A stretch of DNA of 6,566 nucleotides from an uncultured Terriglobus sp. (GTDB taxonomy: Bacteria > Acidobacteriota > Terriglobia > Terriglobales > Acidobacteriaceae). Both the position numbers and the translations under genes were made by a program. Every line of letters begins with the position of its first letter. Position 1 is the stretch's first letter. The notes under the pieces are model-generated. The model saw nothing but the letters and a program-made list of their open reading frames with translations, did no database searches and had not been told where the DNA came from. Shown here piece by piece: positions 1 through 5,475 of this stretch. Location of the stretch: contig CALMRM010000200.1 in assembly GCA_937871605.1 (NCBI GenBank), positions 1 to 6,566 on the forward strand, written 5' to 3'.

Positions 1-995
1 GCTTCGCCCAGCGCGTACGTGAGCGCGTCTACGCCTTCGCCGGTGACGGCAGAGAGGTGGTAGAAGGGCGACTTGCGGCGCTTGGCAAAGGTTTGCAGCT
101 TTTTCAGCTTGTCCGGGTTGGCCGCGTCGGCCTTGGTGGCGACGACGAGGACCGGTTTGTCGGGCAGGCCGTGACCGAAGTCTTTCAGTTCGCCTGCGAT
201 GACCTTGTAGTCTTCGACCGGGTCGGGACGGCCACCAGCGTCATCGGAGACGTCGACAAGGTGGGCGAGAACGCCGGTGCGCTCGATGTGCCGCAGGAAC
301 TGGATGCCGAGGCCCGCGCCCTGGCTGGCGCCCTCGATCAGGCCGGGCATGTCGGCGATGACGTAGCTCTGCTCGTGCGGGAACTCGCCCATCTTGACGA
401 CGCCCAGGTTGGGCTCGAGCGTGGTAAAGGGGTAGTTGGCGATTTTGGGTTTGGCTGCGGATAGGCGCGAGATGAGCGTGGATTTGCCCGCGTTGGGGTA
501 GCCGACCAGGCCGACGTCGGCCAGCAGCTTGAGTTCGAGGCGCAGATGGCGCTCCTCACCGGGGCGGCCCAGTTCGTGCTCACGCGGGGCCTGGTGGGTG
601 CTGGTGGCAAAGTGCTGGTTGCCGCGGCCGCCGCGGCCGCCGCGCGCGACGACGACCTGCTCGTCGGGGTACTGGAAGTCGTGGACCAGGTCACCTGTCT
701 CGTTGTCGTACACGACGGTGCCGACCGGCACGGCGAGGACGGTGTGTTCGCCGCTGGCGCCGCTCATGTTCGAGCCTTCGCCGTGGGTGCCGCGGTCGGC
801 CTTGTGCTCGGGGTTGAAGCGGAAGTGCACCAGGGTGTTGTGCTTTTCGCTGGCCTGCATCAGGATGTCGCCGCCATGGCCGCCGTCGCCGCCGCTGGGG
901 CCGCCGCGCGGCACGAACTTCTCCCGGCGAAAGGCCATGCAGCCGTTGCCGCCGTCGCCAGCCTTGATGCGGATTTTTGCTTCGTCGATGAACAT
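1..995 (-). CDS. obgE: Obg/CgtA family GTPase, C-terminus cut by left window edge
   Basis: Obg is an essential GTPase that binds the 50S ribosomal subunit and acts in late ribosome assembly and stress signalling. The reading frame starts at the ATG whose A is base 995 and stays open to base 1 (331 codons). It begins MFIDEAKIRIKAGDGGNGC, the hallmark of the glycine-rich Obg fold (about residues 1-160, including RGGRGGRGNQHF). The GTPase domain follows: G1 GYPNAGKST at 165-173, switch I YPFTT at 188-192, G3 DMPG at 215-218, G4 TKAD at 287-290 and G5 SAVTGEG from 315. Members without a long C-terminal extension run to about 340 residues, so only a short tail should be missing. An AGGA at 1003-1006 lies 7 nt before the ATG and supports this start. 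It lies downstream of the broken toxin gene on the same strand; no clear promoter of its own was seen in the 47-bp gap. All expected motifs are intact, and identification is very secure. Confidence 0.97.
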   Translation of the reverse strand, partial: MFIDEAKIRIKAGDGGNGCMAFRREKFVPRGGPSGGDGGHGGDILMQASEKHNTLVHFRFNPEHKADRGTHGEGSNMSGASGEHTVLAVPVGTVVYDNETGDLVHDFQYPDEQVVVARGGRGGRGNQHFATSTHQAPREHELGRPGEERHLRLELKLLADVGLVGYPNAGKSTLISRLSAAKPKIANYPFTTLEPNLGVVKMGEFPHEQSYVIADMPGLIEGASQGAGLGIQFLRHIERTGVLAHLVDVSDDAGGRPDPVEDYKVIAGELKDFGHGLPDKPVLVVATKADAANPDKLKKLQTFAKRRKSPFYHLSAVTGEGVDALTYALGE

Positions 996-1042
996 CTCTG
1001 TTCCTAGTTTATGGGTTCACGTCCAGGGCACCACTATGACGT

Positions 1043-1334
1043 TTAGAGCCCGAGTTCACTGTGCGAGCCCAGACGCACAAGCTGAAGGTTCTCGGTGTCT
1101 GGGAGCCGGTAGATGAGGAGCAGGTCGGTCGAAGATGGCAGTCGCGATGATCCTTCCACTCCCCAGTGAGCGGGTGATCGTGAAAGCGGTCGGGAAGCGG
1201 TCGGGCAGCGGTCGGTCGGCGACGAGCAGTGTCAGGGTTGCGGTAAGTTCATCGTCCAGAGTTGCGCGATGTTGCCCCTTGCTCTCGCGTTTGTAATCTT
1301 TCTTGAAGCGGGCAGTACGACTAATCGTCCGCAT
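1043..1334 (-). pseudogene. yafQ: YafQ-family mRNA-interferase toxin, broken by two frameshifts
   Basis: YafQ toxins (RelE/ParE superfamily) are ribosome-dependent mRNA endonucleases neutralised by DinJ. The frame from the ATG at 1334 gives MRTISRTARFKKDYKR and continues to PLPDRF (residue 47). It then runs out of register to a stop at 1056-1058, giving 92 residues with a non-family tail. The true C-terminal half survives in the other two frames: HDHPLTGEWKDHRDCHLR follows the first break, and DLLLIYRLPDTENLQLVRLG then GSHSELGL follows the second, ending at TAA 1043-1045. The first break is an exact 11-bp tandem duplication (1184-1205); the second is a single missing base in the Pro codon at about 1127-1128. 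Correcting both gives 93 residues, the usual length. His50, His63 and Asp67 then match E. coli YafQ numbering; Trp68 is Leu and the final His is at 88. All of these lie after the first break, so the product should be inactive. The start overlaps the antitoxin gene by 14 bp, the normal TA arrangement. A sequencing error could explain the one-base loss. Confidence 0.9.
1184..1215. repeat. 11-bp tandem repeat that disrupts the toxin gene
   Basis: On the plus strand AAGCGGTCGGG occurs twice back to back (1184-1194 and 1195-1205). An imperfect third unit, CAGCGGTCGGT, follows at 1206-1216 and differs at its first and last bases. On the coding (minus) strand these read as repeats of CCCGACCGCTT. 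Removing one perfect copy joins PLPDRF directly to HDHPL, which aligns without gaps to PLPAVYKDHPL of E. coli YafQ. The extra copy is therefore the insertion, while the imperfect unit appears ancestral and codes for the PLP region. Replication slippage between the similar units is the likely origin. Confidence 0.88.
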
Positions 1335-1584
1335 GCAGATCGGCTAAAAGGTTGCTGATGGTGCCTACCTTCACAACATCGCCGCTTCTCGCAGCGCGCA
1401 TGGCAGCGATGGTCTCGTCGTTGGGCGTCAGCGGATTAAAGGGGAGAGCCCGCTCAGCAACTGTACGCATCAGCAGCATGCGAAATGCGTCGGACAGTGT
1501 AAGTCCGGCTGCTGCGTAGATGGCAGAAGCTTCCTCTTTGATGCGTGCATCGATGCGGGCGCGGACCACAGCTTGTGCGGGCAT
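1321..1584 (-). CDS. dinJ: DinJ/RelB-family antitoxin
   Basis: This 87-residue protein resembles the RelB/DinJ antitoxin family. An N-terminal ribbon-helix-helix DNA-binding segment (about residues 5-50: VVRARIDARIKEEASAIY, then LTLSDAFRMLLMRTV) is followed by ALPFNPLTPNDETIAAMRAA and a C-terminal toxin-binding tail ending NLLADLHADD. In this family the protein binds and blocks the YafQ toxin and represses its own operon, more strongly as a complex with the toxin. A strong purine-rich ribosome site, GGGAGGGG (1588-1595 on the minus strand), sits 3 nt before the ATG at 1584. The gene overlaps the toxin start by 14 bp, which suggests translational coupling. The frame is intact with no sign of damage, in contrast to the toxin. 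It may act as an orphan antitoxin or simply as a small repressor. Whether it belongs to DinJ or a near RelB subfamily cannot be settled by eye. Confidence 0.9.
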   Translation of the reverse strand: MPAQAVVRARIDARIKEEASAIYAAAGLTLSDAFRMLLMRTVAERALPFNPLTPNDETIAAMRAARSGDVVKVGTISNLLADLHADD

Positions 1585-1596
1585 AGGCCCCTCCCT

Positions 1597-1613
1597 GAGC
1601 TACAGTGTAGCTC
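1597..1613. promoter_or_regulatory. Perfect 17-bp palindrome, probable antitoxin operator
   Basis: The sequence GAGCTACAGTGTAGCTC has two 8-bp arms (1597-1604 and 1606-1613) that are exact reverse complements around a single G at 1605. It lies 12 bp upstream of the antitoxin ATG and directly abuts its ribosome binding site. RelB/DinJ ribbon-helix-helix proteins bind such inverted repeats to repress their own operon, so the position fits an operator over the transcription start. On the minus strand TACACT inside it could double as a -10 element, but I see no good -35. It also forms one edge of the divergent spacer, so it could influence the receptor gene too (inference). Confidence 0.7.
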
Positions 1614-1757
1614 ACAGCATCGGCATAGCCCTGCTGACGCCCCTGCCGTTCACGCTCTGTTGACGCAGTGCTGGCACACTGTTGCGTATACGTTCCAATT
1701 GCACAGCGAGCAGGCGCGGCGCACGTTCCGCAATGCGGTGCAGAGAGTACTACCCTC

Positions 1758-1762
1758 AGGAG
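1758..1762 (+). promoter_or_regulatory. Ribosome binding site that fixes the start of the first receptor
   Basis: AGGAG lies 5 nt before ATG 1768 (CTCAGGAGTCCTG-ATG). The protein starting there opens with a classical signal peptide. The same frame is open upstream to an ATG at 1573, but that extension would run back through the antitoxin operator and start region and would bury the signal peptide 65 residues in. Confidence 0.8.
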
Positions 1763-1767
1763 TCCTG

Positions 1768-4700
1768 ATGAAGCAGACGAAGTTGACGCAGCGCCTGGCG
1801 CTTGCGTGTGTGTTAATCCCAGCAGCCCTCGGCCTGGCCTCACACGCCCAATCCACCACGCAGGGTGCCATTGCAGGCACCGTGTTCGATCCAGGTCAGG
1901 CAGCGGTGCCGAACGCAACCATCGTGATCCACAGCGACGGCACCAACGCCGATATCACGATCAAGGCCGGCACTGGCGGCGAGTTTCGCGCCCCCCAGCT
2001 GACACCCGGGACGTACACCATCACGGTCACGGCTCCGGGCTTTTCCACCTCCAAGACGACCCAGGTGGTGGTGGCTGTCAACGAAGTGACGGAGATTAAC
2101 CCGCAGCTGCAGACCGGCGCCAGTTCTGACACGGTGCTGGTAACGGCGGACATTCCGGCCATCAACTTTGAATCGCCCGACTTTGGCGGGCACCTGAGCA
2201 ACCGCGAGATCGAGAACATCCCGATCAACAACCGCCGCTGGTCCACGCTGGCGCTGACCACGCCGGGCGTTACGGTAGACACCAGCGGCTTCGGTCTGCT
2301 GCAGTTCCGTGCCATTGCGCCCACGTTGAATGTGGTGGAAATTGACGGTGCAGACGACAACCAGGCCTTCTTCGCTGAGGAGCGTGGCCGTACGCGCGCT
2401 GGCTACTCTACCTCGCAAGCCATGGTGCGCGAGTTCCAGGTGAACACGGGCGTGTACTCCGCTGAGTACGGCCGCGCAGTGGGCGGCGTGGTCAACTCCG
2501 TGACCAAGACCGGCACCAATGCTATCCACGGCGAAGCCTATTTTTATCGTCGCGATAGCGAACTGGGCGCCTTCAACCCGTACACCACGCTGGCACAGCC
2601 GAACAGCAACGGCGTGGGCGTGACCGTGGTGCCGTTCAAGCCCAAGGACAAGCGCAACCAGTACGGCTTCAACGTGGGCGGCCCGCTGGTAAAGGATCGC
2701 CTGTTCTTTGAATACGCCTTTGACGTGTTCAACCGGCAGTTCCCCGGCATTGCGCGTGCCAACAACGCGGTGCAGTTCTTCGACAATGCAGATACGACAC
2801 TGCCAACAGGGGCGTCGTGCAACACAACCACGGGTGCGACGACGGGTCTGCCCACCGGTACAGGCACAAACAACCAGGGTGTCACAACCACCTTTCAGTC
2901 GACCACCGACACTTCGGCCTGCCTGCTGGCTGCACGGTTAAAGACAACGTACGCAGCTGCCGCGACTGCCTATAACGGCCAGTTGACGTCCCTGCTGGGC
3001 GACCTGGGACAGGTGCCGCGCTATGGCAATCAGGACATCAATACGCCCAAGCTCAACTGGCAGATCACGCCCAAGCACAACCTGAGCCTCTTGTACCACC
3101 GGATGCGGTGGGATTCGCCGGGCGGCGTGCAGACGGCGTCCAGCGTGACCGACTCGGTGGACTACTTCGGCACGGACTTTGTAAAGCTGGACTATGGTGT
3201 GGCCAAGCTGAACTCGCTCCTTACCGGCCGCATTGCAAACGAGCTTCGCTTTCAGTATGGGCGTGAGTTGAACGATGAGGGCCAGCAGCCCCTCTCCAAC
3301 TACACCAAGCAATTTCTGCAGAACCCCGCCACTGGCAACGGGGGCCAGTACTCGATTTACAGCACCACCGGCTTTGCGCTGGGTTCGCCGTACTACAGCT
3401 ACCGCAAGGCCTACCCGGACGAGCGGAAGTGGCAGATCGGCGACACGGTATCGTTCACCTTTGGCAAGCACAACGTGCGCGTGGGTGAGGACATCATTCA
3501 CAACTACGACCTGCAAAACGCCCCGAACCAGATCAACGGCGCCTTCACGTACAGCACCAGCATCGTCAATTACGTTTCTGACGTGCTGGCACCGCGCGGC
3601 ACCTGCAACACCGGTCTGACGGGCGTGGGCACGCTGCCCTGCTACAACAGCTACCTGCAGAGCTTTGGACCCTACGCCTTCGACTTCTCGACGATGGACT
3701 ACGGGGTGTTCGTCCAGGACGATTGGAAGCTGACGCCGCGCCTGACGCTGAACCTGGGCGCGCGGTATGACTATGAGTCGATTCCGCAGCCGTTTGCCTC
3801 GCTCAACAACACGGCCAGCGCACCGCAGACGGGCGGCCACCCGAGCGACAAAAACAACATTTCGCCGCGTGTGGGCTTTGCGTGGGACCCGTACGGACGA
3901 GGAACGACGGTGCTGCGCGGCGGCTTTGGCATGTATTACGGCCGCATCGCAAACGCTGTCCTGCTCAGTGCGCTGACGCAGACCGGTTCCACGGCGGGTG
4001 CCTTCAACGTCAGCTACAGCAACCAGACGGCGAACGCACCGAAGTTCGAGCAGCAGGTATCAGCTGCCAGCGCTTCCCTCGGCGGCAACATTGTGTATCT
4101 CGACAATCATTTCCAGAACCCTTACACCATGCAGGCGGACCTGACGGTGCAGCAAAACATGGGCCGCAACAACGTGCTGAGCGTGGCCTACCTCGGTTCG
4201 TTCGGACGCGAACTGCCCAATTTCATCAACATCAACCAGAACCCGAACGCCTTCTACACGGAAACCTACACGGTGCAGCCGAACGCATCGACGGGTACCT
4301 GCCAGATCTTCGCCTGCGGCACGAAACTGACGAACCGCGTCTATGCGGGCCGTCAATATGGCACGGGCACGGCACCGGCGCTGACCAGCATCGCACCCAA
4401 CCCGACCTATGGTGCCATCACGCAGCTGGTTAGCAACGTCAATACCAGCTACAACGCTCTTTCGTTTGACGTCACCAATCGCTCAGTGCGATGGGCGACG
4501 TTCGACGCGAATTACACCTGGTCGCACGCGCTGGATTTCTCTCAGGGTTCCTACACGGGCACGTCGATCAACAGCTGGCTGGATCCGTTCGGCAACCAGC
4601 GGGCAAATTATGGCAATTCGACCTATGACGTGCGCCAGCGTGTGGTCGGCTGGGCCATTTTCAACCTGCCGGGCATCGCGAAGGAAAAGAGCGCGCTGGC

Positions 4701-5253
4701 CTATGCAACGAACGGCTGGTCCATCAAGCCGCTGATCCAGGCGCAAAGCGGTCTGCCGTACTCCGCAACGGTGAGCGGCACCACGCCAAACTTCTGCACC
4801 GACAACACAGCGTTCAACAAGAGCGGAACGCCGTTCTGCGCGAGCACGGCCACCACGGCATCGTACGCGCCCATCACAGCCAGCAACACCGGCCTGCTAG
4901 GTACAGGTGTGACCTACCTGCCCCAGGTTGGGCGTGACACCTTCAACAACCCGCGCGTGGTGAACGTGGACGTGCGGCTGCAGAAGGATTTCCGCGTCAA
5001 GGAAGGCATCAACTTCCAGCTCTACATTGAGGGCTTCAACCTGGCCAACCACCAAAACCAGACCGGCGTGAATGCAGGCGCCTTTACCATCAACTCGCCA
5101 GCGCCCTCTACGGCGACCGCCACGACAGCCGGTTCACCCAATGGCACTGCCAACCTGGTCAGCACCACGAACTTCGGCACCGTCAGCAACACCAACAGCA
5201 ACTACGCGTACAGCCCACGCCAGTTCCAGATTGCCGGGCGCGTCACGTTCTAA
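1768..5253 (+). CDS. Oar-like TonB-dependent outer-membrane receptor
   Basis: This 1161-residue outer-membrane receptor presumably imports a large substrate using TonB-ExbBD energy. Oar-like proteins have also been linked to protein export and adhesion in Myxococcus. The substrate here is unknown. Residues 1-27 form a signal peptide (MKQTKLTQRLALACVLIPAA, probable cut SHA|Q). A carboxypeptidase-regulatory-like beta-sandwich follows at about 33-112 (GAIAGTVFDPGQAAVPNATI, GEFRAPQLTPGTYTITV). A plug at about 115-300 contains NNRRW (154-158), EFQVNTGVYSAEYGRAVGG and HGEAYFYRR. VGGPLVKDRLFF (from 303) opens the barrel, which includes QDDWKLTPRLTLNLGARYD (from about 650) and YGNSTYDVRQRVVGWAIFNL. 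The chain ends RVTF; a final aromatic residue is the usual outer-membrane insertion signal. The mature protein has exactly eight cysteines in four local pairs. AGGAG before ATG 1768 fixes the start. The gene is divergent from the antitoxin and followed by a hairpin and a second, related receptor. The frame is intact and the length is normal for the family. Confidence 0.93.
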   Translation: MKQTKLTQRLALACVLIPAALGLASHAQSTTQGAIAGTVFDPGQAAVPNATIVIHSDGTNADITIKAGTGGEFRAPQLTPGTYTITVTAPGFSTSKTTQVVVAVNEVTEINPQLQTGASSDTVLVTADIPAINFESPDFGGHLSNREIENIPINNRRWSTLALTTPGVTVDTSGFGLLQFRAIAPTLNVVEIDGADDNQAFFAEERGRTRAGYSTSQAMVREFQVNTGVYSAEYGRAVGGVVNSVTKTGTNAIHGEAYFYRRDSELGAFNPYTTLAQPNSNGVGVTVVPFKPKDKRNQYGFNVGGPLVKDRLFFEYAFDVFNRQFPGIARANNAVQFFDNADTTLPTGASCNTTTGATTGLPTGTGTNNQGVTTTFQSTTDTSACLLAARLKTTYAAAATAYNGQLTSLLGDLGQVPRYGNQDINTPKLNWQITPKHNLSLLYHRMRWDSPGGVQTASSVTDSVDYFGTDFVKLDYGVAKLNSLLTGRIANELRFQYGRELNDEGQQPLSNYTKQFLQNPATGNGGQYSIYSTTGFALGSPYYSYRKAYPDERKWQIGDTVSFTFGKHNVRVGEDIIHNYDLQNAPNQINGAFTYSTSIVNYVSDVLAPRGTCNTGLTGVGTLPCYNSYLQSFGPYAFDFSTMDYGVFVQDDWKLTPRLTLNLGARYDYESIPQPFASLNNTASAPQTGGHPSDKNNISPRVGFAWDPYGRGTTVLRGGFGMYYGRIANAVLLSALTQTGSTAGAFNVSYSNQTANAPKFEQQVSAASASLGGNIVYLDNHFQNPYTMQADLTVQQNMGRNNVLSVAYLGSFGRELPNFININQNPNAFYTETYTVQPNASTGTCQIFACGTKLTNRVYAGRQYGTGTAPALTSIAPNPTYGAITQLVSNVNTSYNALSFDVTNRSVRWATFDANYTWSHALDFSQGSYTGTSINSWLDPFGNQRANYGNSTYDVRQRVVGWAIFNLPGIAKEKSALAYATNGWSIKPLIQAQSGLPYSATVSGTTPNFCTDNTAFNKSGTPFCASTATTASYAPITASNTGLLGTGVTYLPQVGRDTFNNPRVVNVDVRLQKDFRVKEGINFQLYIEGFNLANHQNQTGVNAGAFTINSPAPSTATATTAGSPNGTANLVSTTNFGTVSNTNSNYAYSPRQFQIAGRVTF

Positions 5254-5272
5254 CCTGCACTGTAAGCACATG

Positions 5273-5324
5273 CAAGAGGCGGATGGCTGAGGCCGCCGCC
5301 TTTTGCACGTGCGGCCTCCTCTTG
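5273..5324 (+). terminator. Probable terminator region with two competing hairpins
   Basis: Twenty bases after the receptor stop codon, two overlapping stem-loops are possible. The first pairs AGGCGG (5277-5282) with CCGCCT (5296-5301), extends by a G-T and two A-T pairs, and runs into TTTT at 5301-5304, so it has the layout of a short intrinsic terminator. The second pairs GAGGCCGC (5289-5296) with GCGGCCTC (5311-5318) around a 14-nt loop and adds an outer CAAGAG (5273-5278) with CTCTTG (5319-5324); it has no T tract after it. The two folds share bases and cannot form together. Either could end or protect the upstream transcript. The weak T tract keeps confidence moderate. Confidence 0.5.
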
Positions 5325-5351
5325 GCAAAACGGGCCTGCAACCGATAGGCT

Positions 5352-5387
5352 CCAGGTACACCACGCACGCGTGCTACGCCAGGTACC
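5352..5387. promoter_or_regulatory. Palindrome between direct repeats upstream of the second receptor
   Basis: GCACGCGTGC (5365-5374) is a perfect 10-bp palindrome. It sits between two copies of CCAGGTAC (5352-5359 and 5379-5386, 27 bp apart). GGTAC at 5355-5359 and GTACC at 5383-5387 also form a nearly concentric outer inverted repeat. A possible -10 hexamer, GATACT, follows at 5392-5397, so the palindrome would lie over the -35 region. No recognisable -35 was found. The arrangement is compatible with an operator for the downstream receptor, but no regulator can be named. The rest of the 5325-5475 spacer shows nothing I can interpret. Confidence 0.3.
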
Positions 5388-5475
5388 GCTCGATACTTCT
5401 TTGCGGCTGCCGGCTGAACCGTTCTCTTCCGGGATGTGTCGACTTCACCGCTGCTCCTTTGGGGCTGCCCGTTTG

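Noticed and set aside
529..1116. Plus-strand open frames over obg (also 57-464 and 546-1007)
   Set aside because: These are complements of the unmistakable Obg coding sequence and show no independent protein features.
1056..1334. Treating the 92-codon frame as an intact novel toxin
   Set aside because: Its second half resembles nothing, while the other two frames carry the conserved YafQ C-terminus in order, so it is a frameshifted gene rather than a new protein.
1660..1692. Possible promoter for the first receptor: TTGACG (1660-1665) and TATACG (1687-1692)
   Set aside because: The 21-nt spacing is too long for a standard sigma-70 promoter, and no better -10 lies at 16-18 nt. A promoter must exist in 1614-1767, but I cannot place it.
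1728..1738. Small palindrome CCGCAATGCGG upstream of the first receptor
   Set aside because: Five-base arms in GC-rich DNA are expected often by chance, and nothing else nearby supports an operator or riboswitch.
1573..1767. N-terminal extension of the first receptor from an upstream in-frame ATG
   Set aside because: It would run through the antitoxin start and operator, lacks a ribosome site, and would place a textbook signal peptide internally. ATG 1768 has AGGAG at the right distance.
2938..3840. 300-codon open frame antisense to the first receptor
   Set aside because: It is low-complexity Val/Arg/Ala-rich with no family resemblance, and mirrors codon bias of the high-GC receptor gene.
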